64,000 nt of DNA from Stereocaulon alpinum (taxonomy: Eukaryota; Ascomycota; Lecanoromycetes; Lecanorales; Stereocaulaceae). Each line of letters begins with the position of its first letter. Positions within the stretch are counted from its first letter, which is position 1. The stretch lies in contig JAEUBA010000104.1 of the NCBI GenBank assembly GCA_018257865.1, positions 1-64,000 of the forward strand. Reading direction: 5' to 3'. The notes beneath the pieces were generated by a model. The model had not been told where the DNA came from and ran no database searches. It worked only from the letters and a program-made list of their open reading frames with translations. The position numbers and the translations under genes were made by a program. Below are positions 1 to 11,693 of the stretch, in pieces.

Positions 1-3000
1 ATTTATATAGATAGAAAACTAACTTAATAGAGCTATAGATCTTAATATTAATATAGCTACTATATTTCTTTAATAGATAGGGATTATACGGAATAACCTA
101 TCTATTATTAATATTTATATTTTCGAGAGGCTCTGTAAATAGACGTTTATATTAAGGGTAGCTCCTATTAAGGGCGAACTTAGTTTAGTTACGAAAATCC
201 TTAGGGAAGCTTTTACTATAATAATTCTTCTCTTTATTATAGTATATATTATTAGGGTTGCTAGTACAGCGATTATAGATTATATACTATAGAACTAACT
301 TATAGAGCTTCTTATCAGCTCCTTTATTAGGTATAAATACTTAGACGACGCTATCGATATCTTTAATAGTATAAATCCGATCCTCTTTCTATATAATTAA
401 TAAAATATAGGTATATAGCAGTCCTCGCTTTTAAAACTTAATTATAAAGTAATAAGTAATATTAATATTAAGTATATAGAGCTTAAGGAGGTTATATATA
501 AGCTTATTAAGCTTCTATTTAAATATACGGGCCGTTAGATTATAACGGTACTCTTATATCTAGCTAGGCTTTAGTAGATTTTGAATATTAGGCTACTTAG
601 GATTATACGTAAAGGTAATAAAGTACTTAGGTTTACCCCTTTTCTAAATAATTATTATTACGTCTTATATCTTCGCCTTTATATATTATAGGCTTCCTAG
701 TATTATAGCTAGTAGTATAGTTACTTTAGACCTAAAATTCTTAAGAGAGATATTAAGGTTAGTACTAAGCCTATCTATAAGCCCTAAGTAGTAGTTAGCT
801 TAGATAGTTTGCTAATTTCGCCTATACTAATTTAGATCGTTTATCTTAATTAAAGCTTAGATATTAGTAACTTAGTAACTAAAAAGACGCCCCCTATCTA
901 GTATATAACTAAAGTAAGGTAAACGGATCTATAGTATAGTTAGATTTAGAAGGAAGATATTCTAACTTAGAAATATTATAATCTAACTTAGGGTAATAAA
1001 AGATACTTACCTATATCTACTTTATATAAAACTAACGTCTTATTAATTATATAGATCCTCTACGCCCCTAAGGTATATTATCGCCGTTAGTATTAAGGTC
1101 GTTTTCTTACTCTAAGTTATTACTACTATCTTCTTACTCTAGATCCTCCGAAAACTGGAAGTTATAGTAAGATAGTATACCAGCGGTATAATTACACTAC
1201 GATATATATAGTAGATAATCGCTAGGAAGCTGTTAACCGGCTAATAGGATATAATTATACTACGACTACTCGCTAAATAGGAATAGTAAGATATACTATA
1301 AAGCTATATAAGAAGGATACTACTTTAAGATTATTATAAGACCCCCCTCTTTAGTTTCTATACGGATATTACGTTTAATACAACCCTTTTTCCTATTAGT
1401 AGGTATAATTATAACACGGGCGACCTTAGTAGATATAGGGTAATTATATATACCCCTATTTTAACGTTTTAGATTAAGCTACTAAATATATATACTTATT
1501 ATCTTAATCGGATATCTTTCCTTATCCTCCTTTATACGATCGAAGCAAGTCTTAAAACCTTAAGTATATAGATTAATAGTACGTAGGATATACTATAGTT
1601 AAGTAAGGGTAGCTGGATTTATACCCCCTAAATAGTACTACTAAGTATCTAGTTACTCCTATATACTATCTAGGGTATAGATTTAAGTAAACTTCGCCCG
1701 TTCGCTGTTATCTAGTATAAGAGGCCCTATATAATAGTAGACTAACCCCTAGATTCGGAACGTAGTGCGGCCTATATTAAAGTCAATATTATTAGCTACC
1801 TTACTAGTAAAGGAGAGGCTATTATTATAGCTAATAATATTTTAAATAAACTCTTTACTGCGAGTAGTCCTATAGTATATAGGGTACCTATCTACTAGGA
1901 TATCTTTAATTTTATAGAGTAAGTTATTTATTTTACGCGCTATAAGCTTACGGTCCTTTTCCGGTCTATTAGGTAATAGATTAACCTCTTCCGGCTTATA
2001 TAATTAATCGGGCGGTAGCTAATTATTCTTCCTATTATCGCAGTATAGCTACTAATTATTAGGCCTACGTTCTATAGGCTAAGACTAAGTAGTATAGTAG
2101 AGGTAGGTATTAGATATATTATAGAAACCTTTATTAATTATAAAAAGCTTTACGTCTTTAGCCGTAGCTAGGTCCCTATATAACTAGAATATAGCCCTAT
2201 TCCTTAGCTAATATAGGCTATACTAGCGACTAGGGTAGTCTAAGCTACGGTCTTCTATAGTTTATTCTTAGTAGGCGTAGTAGCGTAGAGTACGCTTAGA
2301 GTATACTAGTTTAGGTAGGGGAGTAATTAAGTTAATATCTATAAACTTAGTAGGCGCTAACTTAGTAATATCTTCTAAAGTAGGAGCTAGTAGAGGGACT
2401 CTTTATAAGATTACTACCTATAACCTTAGATTAATAGGGGTGCTATTACGCTATATTATCGAATAACTACGAAGGTAGGAGTTATAGGATAGATATTAAA
2501 AAAGCTAACCTAAATAGTTCCTAAGCTCTATATCCCTTAATATAGTATTTAGATTATAAGTATTTAAAGCTACCCTCTACTTCCTCCCTACTCTATCTCT
2601 TATACTACCTTAGTTACTACTATTTATATTATTATCGCGCTTACTAAGGACTATCTATACGCTTATCTATAGTTAAGCTATCGCTAGGGAAGGGCTCCTA
2701 GGGGAAGGGATAGTATTTTCGCGTAGAGGTTAGTTAGGGGTAGCCCTAGTCTTTCTACTAGCCTTAGGTTATATCCTACCTCTTATCCTACTATTAATAG
2801 TATTACTACGCTTAGTAGGAGCCGTATAAGGCCTCTTTAGAGGTAGTAGAGTTAGTAGGGATAAATTAGTAGGAGTAGACTTATTAAGGACGTAGTTAGG
2901 GCGTTTCTAATTCCGTAGCTTTCGCGTAAGGTACAGCTTATCTATAATAGGATAAGTAGGATTAGATTAAGATATTACTAATAGTAGGATATTATTAGCT

Positions 3001-3357
3001 ATATATATAGAAATAATCTATAGAGTAATAAAAAAAGGACTAAGAAGTATAGGTATCGAAAATAATAAACCTTAGGCGGAATAGATCTATATAGGAAGAA
3101 CTAGTATAGAAAATATTAATTAGAGTAAAACTTCGTTAAAACTATATTAATTTTAATAATTCCGGCGTTATTAGAAAGCGTATAAAAAGTATTATAATAT
3201 ATAGTCGAGTAGATAATATTATATAGGTAAAGTTCTAAGTGCGTATAATACGAAAAAATAAAGATATTTTAATAGTTAATAGAGTCTTGGTATCTTAATT
3301 CTTTTAAAAACCATTAGTTAGAATAGCTCGGGAGATCTATAGGGTCCCAATTGCCGA
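1..3357 (-). mobile_element. RIP-degraded Helitron, truncated by window edge
   Basis: Read on the minus strand, and allowing for Gln/Trp/Arg codons turned into stops, this stretch matches the N-terminal region and Rep (replication initiator) part of a Helitron Rep/helicase. The Rep core lies at about 330-640, where the usual His-x-His motif reads Tyr-Thr-Tyr, as expected from C-to-T changes. The Helitron-like N-terminal region is at about 1150-1850, preceded by a Pro/Ser/Arg-rich segment to about 2900. The helicase half and 3' hairpin lie beyond position 1. The proposed 5' end is T3357 of the minus strand: it begins TC and follows an A, as Helitrons insert between A and T, and the neighbouring copia reading frame is lost at that point. 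The element is dead: stops are dense and CpA/TpG are nearly absent. Rep assignment is firm; the exact 5' end is inference. Confidence 0.75.
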
Positions 3358-4105
3358 TTTTCTATTATAGTAAGAAAGATATCTTACTTACTAATAATCT
3401 TAAAGACTCCCTTAGTAATAAGGCTATTAATTTCCTTTTAGCGAGAGTTAATAAATAGGCTATTTAGCGATCGAATAGTACCTTTTACTCGCAGCTTTAT
3501 TAATAGCTTAATATCTAATTACTCCTTATTAGTAAGGTAAGTATAGCGGGTAGGTAGGTATTATTATTACTACGGGTTTTAGTATATAGTAGTAGCTTCC
3601 TTAGCTAGTAGGTCTACTTAAATTATAGGAGGCGGTTACTTAGTTATAGGAGGTTAAGGATTAACTAAGTAAGGCTTAACTAAGGTAATTTAGAAGGTTA
3701 TAGGGCTACTACTAAGTTTAACTATATAGGCTTAATCTTCTATAGTAAGTAATTAGTAGGGTCCTTTCTATCCTTTATCTTTTCGCTAGACTAGAATATC
3801 GCTGCTAATAGCAGTATCTAGGATAGCGTTACTTTATAGACTATTACGGTAGCGTAAGGCTTTAGTAATATCTCTCTTTACTAGTAATTCTAACGCTTCT
3901 TTTATTACGCGTTTAATAGCCTTACCTTATTCCGTAATTAATAGATATATAGGGTCTAATTTAGTAAGCTTTAGAAATATACTAAATAGAAGTAGTATAA
4001 GAGTTAACTTATTAGGTCTAGCTATATTATTAATTACCTTAATAGTAATTTATAAGACGAATTACTTACCTAGTAGTAGTAGGTCTTTTTAGATAATATT
4101 ATAAG
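3358..4105 (-). mobile_element. Ty1/copia remnant, integrase C-terminus and start of RT (left part)
   Basis: The minus-strand translation, with many RIP stops, resembles the C-terminal integrase region and start of the reverse transcriptase region of fungal Ty1/copia polyproteins. A conserved segment just downstream of the integrase core is recognisable at about 3920-4060. The reading continues the copia integrase found to the right of the gypsy element (from 11694). The same five bases, ATAAG, occur at 4101-4105 and 11694-11698, so the two pieces are one element split by the gypsy insertion. The rest of the copia RT/RNase H and its 3' LTR are not present; the frame is lost at about 3358, where the Helitron begins. 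Confidence 0.7.
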
Positions 4106-4692
4106 TATTAGGGGCCGGCCTAGAGCGAGTTAATAGGGGTGTTATTAGACTAGGAGAATAAATCTAAGGAAGGAAAGCTATATATATAGAGCGTGTGTAT
4201 AATATATTAGGGTGTTACGGGTCTAGGCGTGACAAGGAATACACTAGGCGCGGTAGCCTAGGGACCGCTGTTAGGTAACTAGTCGCAATAGTCGTAATAG
4301 TCGCAGGTTGCGATCAGGGCGACCTAGAGGAGTATAAGGTTCCCCCCTTAAATATATAAGGAAGGGTTTTCCTTTAGCAGAATATTTTCTTATCTCCTTA
4401 TATTTAACTTATATAATAGAGAGGAGTCTTAGCTGAAGATACTTTAACGACTATCTATCTCTATTACCTTCTAGTGCTCAATACACTATGTGATTTACCC
4501 GTAGGAGTTAAACCACCCCGTTATATAGAGACGCAGCTCGGTAGGCGCTAAGGCTAAAGGGGCCTAGCGTTAGACCTAGCTAAGTTAGATATAAGTTAAA
4601 CTAGACCTAGTCTAAATCGGACCTAGTCTAAAGTATATAAATATTAATAAGTAATAAAGGACTAGTAAGTAATAAAAGGCTAGCCTATAATA
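4106..4692 (-). repeat. 3' LTR of the gypsy element (interrupted)
   Basis: Apart from a 318-bp insertion (solo LTR plus one copy of its target duplication), this segment aligns over its full 269 bp with the LTR at 11425-11693. In element orientation the ends would be TG...CA with RIP changes, now TATTAT...CTAATA. ATAAG at 4101-4105 is the target duplication. Most differences between the two LTRs are C/T or G/A, so they should not be used for a simple insertion-age estimate. Confidence 0.92.
4213..4525 (+). repeat. Solo LTR nested in the 3' LTR
   Basis: This 313-bp unit begins TGTTACGGG and ends CCCCGTTATA (originally ...TACA). It is flanked by TAGGG (4208-4212) and TAGAG (4526-4530), a 5-bp target duplication with one G-to-A change. 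The undisturbed sister LTR at 11425-11693 carries a single TAGGG at the equivalent place, which shows the empty site. The start resembles the terminal bases of the host element's own LTR, suggesting a related gypsy family, but the internal sequence differs. It retains more CpA/TpG than its surroundings, so it is younger or less mutated. No internal region remains. Confidence 0.9.
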
Positions 4693-4709
4693 TTACCCCC
4701 CCCCCTTAA
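4693..4709 (-). other. Polypurine tract of the gypsy element
   Basis: Ten consecutive C residues on the plus strand at 4696-4705, read as G on the element strand and preceded by AA, lie 3 bp upstream of the 3' LTR in element orientation. This is where a plus-strand priming purine tract is expected in LTR retrotransposons. Confidence 0.75.
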
Positions 4710-4719
4710 GAAAGTATCG

Positions 4720-7700
4720 ACCCTAATACGTATAAGTAGTTTCCTATTAACTAGGACTGCTAGGCTTCCTAGGGTAGCAGCGATAGAAATCCGCGATAAT
4801 ATTAGCTATGTTTTTAAATTTATTACTATCTATATTATACTATTAACGGTTAGGTTTCGCTTCGCTTTTCTACTAGACGTAGAACTATAGCCGGCGGTTC
4901 TTACCTATCTATTAGGTATCTAATATCTCGTCTAGTTCCTACTCCTCTTTATTATCGACGATTACCGGCCCTAGCGGTTTAGCGCGTTATCTAAGTAGGG
5001 GATCGCTTACAGCCCTGCGTAATAGGCTAGGGTAGAATATATTATAAATCTATATACTTACTAGGAGCTCTAGGCGGTAGGAATATCCTACTTTCTCTAT
5101 AACTTTAAATAGCCTTAGTATCTTATCGTCTAGCTTCTTACTTAGCTATACTATAGTAATATTTCTACTAAATAGGAAAACCAAATCTCCTACTTTATAG
5201 GATATATTATATTAGTAGCGATTCGCTTAGTCTGTTATCCGTTTACGGCTTTAGGCGGACTATTCCTTAAGGAATTCTAATATATCTTCTATTTTATCTA
5301 TAATATTATTTACCTTAATAACCTACGTCCTTTCTTAGGCGGAGGGGCTAGGCTCTACCTATAACGAAAAGGATATATAAGGATAGAAACCTTTATTAGT
5401 AAAGAAAGGAGATATACTAGTAGTATTAGCGACCGTATTATTATTAGCGAATTCTACGATAGGTAGCTAACAGACCTAATCGTCCTATATATAGGAGTAA
5501 TATATCCTTAGTAGCTACTTAATATCCTAATTTACCCTTTTAGTCTGCCTATCGGTTTCTAAGTAGAATACTATAGATAGCTTTACTTTAATTCGTAATC
5601 GCTTATATAGTACCCTCTATACTAATAAGACGAACTAAGGACCTTAGTCTAATATAATTAAGTTAGGTAGACTATAGGTGCGGAAGACGTAGTTAAGTAA
5701 GATATCTACCGTAGCTTCTATAGAGGTTCCTTTATTAGTAGTAGTATATAGTACGTAGTACCGTTCCTTAGTAAGATAGTCTACTAGTATATAAATAGCG
5801 TTATAGTTATTTAAGATAGAAAGACCTATAATAAAGTCTATTAAGATATCCTACTAGTATTACTCTAAAGTAGGTAGTAGTTATAGGAGTCTATTATACT
5901 AATCTCTTAATACCTTACTTCTTTAATATATATAGTAGTTATAGATATAGCGTGCTACTTCCTCTTTTATACTTAGCTAATAGAATTACCGTTTAAGTAT
6001 TTCTAGTATCCGGTCTCTTCCTAAGTAACCGCTTATAGGGAGATTATAGCTTTCTTTTATAAGTTTAACGTAGAGTTCTAATAAGGCGGGGACCTAAAGG
6101 CGTTCTTTATAGAAGAGGGTATAATAGTATTAGGAGTAGTACCTTAGGTTAATACCCTTAAAGATCTAAGTAGGATTCTTCTTAATAGCCTCTCGCAGCT
6201 ATATATAGTCCTTATTATCCTAATTAGCTAACGTAATTCTAGCGTAGAGAGGTAAGTCCTTATCTATTAGTACGTTAATTTGCTCCTCTATAGGCTCTGA
6301 GAAGCTTAGATTATAGCCTTAGAAATACTTAGGTAATAGCAGTATATAATACTAGTACTTTAGACATAAATCGTCCTTATTTATAGGTACTAAGTTAGGT
6401 AACTTAATTAGGGTATCTACTTTCCTATTTAACTTCCTAGTATAGTATATAATCTTAAAGTTATAGTCTACTAACTTCTTAGCCTATCTCGCTTAATAGC
6501 GAGTTAGCTCCTTTATCTATATAAAGTACTCTAAGCTTTTATAGTCGGTAAAGATCTAAATTAGGATATTAGTCGATTTAAGTTTAGGGCGCTAGTACTT
6601 TAGATAGCGAACTATCGCTAGTAGTTCCTTATTATAAATCTCGTAGTTATATTCTACTAGTAGTAAGTTCTTATTATAGAATACGACTAGGTATAGTACT
6701 CTATCGTTATCTACTTATAATAATACTCTACTATTAACGTAGTTTAAGGAGTCTATCTCTAGTACTGCTAGTCGAAATCTTTTATAGTACCTTAGTACTA
6801 AGGTACTAGTTACTAAATCCTTTATCTCTTTAAAGGCTAATTAATATACTTTAGACTAATAGAATAGGTAATCCTTTTTAGTAAGCGCTACTAGTAGTTT
6901 TACTATTTTCGAGAAGTCCTTAATAAATCGACGGTAGAAGTTATAGAAGCTAACGAATACTTATATCTCCTTTAGGTAGGTAGGGATTTCTTAGTTAGTA
7001 ATTACTTTAACTTTATTAGGATCTATTCTTAGTCTACTAGTAGATACTATTAATCCTAAAAACTTCGTTTCTTAGATATAAAATTTGTATTTATTAATAT
7101 CTACCTAAAGGCCTACTTTATAAAGCTATAGGAGGACCTTCCTAATATATTCTTAGTACTCCTTTTTAGTTTTACTATAAATTAGGATATTATCTAAGTA
7201 TACTTAGTAAAAGTTATTAAGATACTTAAATAAGGTATTATTTATATATTACTAGTAGGAGGTAGGACCTCCTATTAGTCTAAAAGGTAATATATAGTAT
7301 TTAAAAGCTTTAAAGGAAGTAGTAAAGGTAGTATAGTCCTTACTATCTAAGTATATTCTAAGCTTATTAAATATAGTAATAATATTAAGCTTAGTAAGGT
7401 ACTTATAACCTACTATATAAGCTAAGGCTTCTTTAATTAAGGGAATTGAATAGCGGTTCCGAATTATAATTATATTAAGTCTATAGTAGTCTATATAGAA
7501 TCTTAAGCTACTATCCTTCTTTTATACGAATAGTACTAGGGATATATATAGAGCGGTACTTAGTAAGATAAAGCCCTTCTTTAGGTTCTCTTTAAGGTAT
7601 TCTTTTACCTTCTATAGCTTAAAGCTAGATATTAGGTATAGTTAACTTTATAGTAACCTCTTCCCTAGCTCTAGCTTAATCTTATAATTATATAATTAAT

Positions 7701-10700
7701 ATAGAGGGAGAACCTTTACTTTATCTTTATCGAAGATATTAATTAAATCGTAGTACTCCTTTAGGAGCTTCTTTTTAATATTATCCTTAGTATAGACGGT
7801 AGTCTCGCGTATTACTTCTATTAGAATATCTTTTCTTAGTTAACGGTCTATTCTAGTAAGGGTTATAGAGAAGTACTAAACTTAGTACTTCTTTAGATTC
7901 TAGGCTAGTAGGTAGAAGGCTGCTATACTAATTTAACTAATATCTAACGCCTTATTTTCTTCGGGTGGGGGAGAGGTAGTATAAGAGGTACTAACCTTCT
8001 TTAGCTTAGGTTTTACTATAGCGATCTTAGTAGGCTTTACCGGCTTTAAGGTAGTTAATTTAGCTTTAACTCTTAGACTAAAGGTAGGCGGCTTAGGTAT
8101 AGATATACTAGTATAGTTATAACGCCCTAGTATAAAGATAATATAATTATCTACTATATCTAGTAGGACCTTATACTTATTTATCTACGGCTTACTAAGG
8201 ATAATATATTAATTACCTAAGTTAGTAATAAGTATTAGTACGGTAGACTCTATATAATCGCCGACTTATATAGAAGGATAGATTATATAGGTAACTAGCT
8301 TCCTTCTTATCTTACTATTATATCCGTAAAGGTATTAGGGTTTAGAAAGGGGAATAAGGATAATATTAAGGGTATTAGAAAGGATTTATACTTCTTTTTT
8401 ATTAATAAATAAGTATATAGTAGTACTAGTATTAGTAAAAGCTTTTAATTTATATTCCTTATCCTAAGCTATTAAGGTAATAGGATATATAAATAAACGC
8501 CTACTAAAGGGATTATAGAATTCTATAGATAATAAGAATAATAGGTCCTTAGGGGTAACTTCCCTAAAGACGGCTAGTTTTCTAAATCTAATAACTCCTT
8601 AACTTCTTTAACCTCTCCGGCGTCTTTATCTTCGCTAGCGACTTCTTATACTACTTTATAAAGACGCTTTAGGTATTTAGGGACGAAATAGCCTTCCTTA
8701 TTATAATAGAAATACTTTAGCTTATTCTTTAAGGTAGGATACTCCTCCTTATAATATTCCTCTTTATATATTCTAGATAGAAAGTATATAGTTATACCTC
8801 TAAAGGTAACTTAGTAGTCTATATAAGGAATTAGAGTAGGTAAGGGGGCTCGCTAGCTTCTTATCTTAAGGATACTATAAGGGTTAGAATTTATATAAGG
8901 CCTTATAGTAGCTTCTTTAGCTCTAATATTATATATCTCTTAGTTAGCGACTGCGAGAAACTCGTCTAAGGTAGTATAATCCTTATTTATCTTATATTTC
9001 TTAGTGCGGATATCCCTTTTTAGTACGGGGGAGATTTTCTTATATAGATCCTTAAACTAGCGCTTTATATCAATTTTTTCTATAGTTACGAGCTAGGTAA
9101 ATTTAATTTAGAAATTATTATAGGTTATTAATCCTATTTCGAGCTTATAATATATAAGGCGGGTAGACTAGATATAGTTATAATTAAAAAAACGCTAGTT
9201 AAGTATCTTTAAGATATTAGAGGCGTTCTTAGTAGGGCTTATATAATTAGGATCTATATATTAAAGGATTAAGGTTTAAGCTTCGCTAGAGGAGTACTTA
9301 AAGTAGGTAGAGACTTACTTTAATCCTTTTTAGAAGTTAATAGGGTTGATTGATTGATTGGTTTATACGCCTATTCTAGTATCTATATATACTAATGAGG
9401 GTGTTCTATTATATTATTTGTGAAACTAGTAGATAGTACACGTAGTATACCTTTCCTAGCTGTAAGAGAAACTATAGTATAGTGCCTAGATAAAAACTCC
9501 CGCTTATCCTTAATAATATAATTACTTTTGGTCTAGGGATTATACCCTAGGCCTCCTTAACACCGGTAACTCTTAACTGTGTTCTTTAATATTATGCTGA
9601 GCGCTCTATAACATTATTTCTAATACTAACTATAATATACGCCCTTCGTACTATACTTAGCTCTTAAGGACCCTGCTGTATTCTTCTATATCCTTTAACT
9701 TTATTATAGCGCTGAGCGCCCTATAACTTTCTTTAACCTTTACTGTGTTAATATAGGGGGGGGGGAGGAGGGGGTATATAGCCGTCCCGTAAGGGTTCGA
9801 GTTATTAGCGCTAATTAGTGGTGTTTATTAGTATCCGTAGTAGTACCGGATTTAGCTGTTCGGTAGTTTACTGGTTAAGGATACGAGAAAGGGGGGAAGC
9901 TATATATACCGCCTAGGAGGCCTATACTTATATAAAGAATCGGATGGTATAATATCCCGCTGGTCGTATTAGATAGTACTTACTTCTATCCTTATATACT
10001 TTGCTTTAGGGGGGAGCCAACCCTTTAGCTTATAATTATAGTTATACGGCGCCGCTTACACTAAAGGCTCGCCTAGCCACTTAGATAGGGGCCGTCCTTT
10101 TCTAAAATACGCCTTCTAATTTATAACTTAGTATATCCTTCTCTTAGTCCTGTATACCTATAACCCCAGCCTTCCCCTAGGATAGACTGCGCGTTAGTCT
10201 TAACCAGTAGATACGTATTAAGCGTATGTAGATATTAGATTTTTTAAATTAACGGCTAGGCAGGTATTACCTATACTCTTTACTTATCAGGCTAAGATAC
10301 TATACCTAATACCAATTCTTACTGTCTAGTCTTGATTATAGGGGAGGTATAATAGTCGTAGTGGAGTTAGGGTAGGTGTTATCGCGTTACCCGAAAAACT
10401 CTGTACGGAGTTCTCAGCAACTACGCGATATCTTAATATCGTTTAACCTGCAATATATTAGGGGAGACATCTCAGCTCTGAATAGGTATTCAGGTTCGTA
10501 GCTAGTACCGCGTACAGGTGTGTCTCTATCGCTGGCCAAGTTAATAGGGTATTCCTTAATAAATAGCTTTATTACTATCTTCTATAAATTATACTCTACC
10601 TCTCCCTTATAATTACTAAAATAATTACGAGGATATTTAATTTTAGATAGATTAATAGGAGAGCTACTAGGGGTAGGCTTAAAAAGGTAGTAGTCTATTA

Positions 10701-11424
10701 ATAGCTAGAGGTTAGCGGTAAGGGATCTCTACTAATATTAGGGGTTAGGAGGCTAGAGGGTATTTACTACTAAGGCCGCTACTACCGTAGCTTAGATAGT
10801 AGTTATTATAAAGGTAGTCTAAGCCTCTATAAAGGCTAGCGTATCCCCTATATTAGTAGGTAGCGGAGGGGGTATAGTAACTATTTTTTTAGTATCTTTT
10901 TTAAAGCTTAAGTTCTCTACGTCTTCCAGCTTAGAAGTTTTGATTAAGGGTAGGAAGTCGTTAAGATCTAAAGAAGAGGGTATAGGTACTAGAGACTAGC
11001 TTAGAGATAAGAATCTTAGATAGTTAGGAGGTATACTTTAATATATACTCTTACGAGATAGTATATAAGTAGTAGATAGGTAGGTAGAGGGACGAAGACT
11101 AAGGTACCTAGTATTTAAGTAAGTAGGATTAGAATTATATTATTAGGTATAATTTAGGTTTATAGAAATTTTCTTTAATACCCGCTAGTACTAGTAATAT
11201 TATAGGTAGTAGGCCGTAGCCTCTTCTAATTATTAATAGTTTATAGGCCTATATCTCTTTAGCTTTATCTACTAGTAACTACTCCTTATAGTCTTCGCCT
11301 CTAGTAGGTTATTTAGTTTCTTCTACTACCTTAGTAGGGTCGAATACTAAGTAGGTTTATATTATTTATTTAACCTCGCTAATATACTTACGAGGGTAGG
11401 GGTAAGTTATAAGATTTATTCTAA
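4720..11424 (-). pseudogene. gag-pol remnant of the gypsy chromovirus
   Basis: The internal region encodes in order Gag, zinc knuckle, protease region, RT, RNase H, integrase and chromodomain, all recognisable in conceptual minus-strand translation but broken by dozens of TAA/TAG codons. The zinc knuckle cysteines are replaced by tyrosines, and the second RT active-site aspartate by asparagine, both single RIP transitions. The integrase N-terminal zinc region starts near 6040. The chromodomain at the C-terminus places it among chromoviruses, which in life target integration to heterochromatin. The gag frame is interrupted by the 9347-10537 insertion; joining 9346 to 10551 restores a continuous gag reading. 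I could not assign a primer binding site next to the 5' LTR. Confidence 0.88.
9347..10537. mobile_element. Unclassified 1.19-kb insertion in gag
   Basis: A 13-bp sequence (AAGTTAATAGGGT) occurs immediately before (9334-9346) and again just after (10538-10550) this segment, while the flanking gag reading is continuous if one copy and the segment are removed. The insert begins with three TGAT units and ends GGCC. It has no evident long terminal inverted or direct repeats and no long ORF. It keeps far more CpA/TpG than its surroundings, so it arrived later or escaped most RIP. A long duplication plus a tetranucleotide tail at one end fits target-primed insertion of a LINE or SINE on the minus strand, but a DNA transposon is not excluded. 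It contains a 9-10 G run near 9757. Confidence 0.7.
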
Positions 11425-11693
11425 TATTAGGGGCCGGCCTAGAGCGAGTTAATAGGGGTGTTATTAGACTAGGAGAATAAATCTAAGGAAGGAAAGCTAT
11501 ATATATAGAGCGTATATATAATATATTAGGGACGCAGCTTAGTAGGCGCTAAGGCTAAAGGGGCCTAGCGTTAGACCTAGCTAAGTCGGATATAAGTCGA
11601 ACCGGACCTAGTCCGAATCGGACCTAGTCTAAAGTATATAAACACTAACAAGTAATAAAGGACTAGTAAGTAACGAAAGGCTAGCCCGTAATA
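11425..11693 (-). repeat. 5' LTR of the gypsy element
   Basis: Intact 269-bp LTR, the partner of 4106-4692. It is followed directly by ATAAG (11694-11698), the second copy of the target duplication. It keeps several CpG and CpA sites that are TpA in the other LTR, so the two copies were mutated unequally. Confidence 0.93.

Larger units (their letters stand above)
4106..11693 (-). mobile_element. Ty3/gypsy chromovirus, full length, RIP-inactivated
   Basis: Two 269-bp LTRs (one secondarily interrupted) bound the element, and a perfect 5-bp duplication ATAAG flanks it (4101-4105 and 11694-11698). Removing the two later insertions leaves about 6.06 kb, typical of a compact chromovirus. Minus-strand order is LTR, gag with a CCHC zinc knuckle (about 8670-8720), reverse transcriptase (about 6990-7760, with YLDN where YLDD is expected at about 7190), RNase H (about 6480-6960), integrase (about 5340-6040, D-D-E region recognisable) and a C-terminal chromodomain (about 4775-4960). 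A purine tract lies beside the 3' LTR. Every coding part carries many stops caused by C-to-T/G-to-A changes, so it cannot be autonomous. Confidence 0.93.

Noticed and set aside
9347..10537. hAT or other DNA transposon for the 1.19-kb insert
   Set aside because: The two ends do not form inverted repeats, and 13 bp is too long for an 8-bp duplication unless five extra bases match by chance; not excluded, but less likely than a LINE/SINE type.
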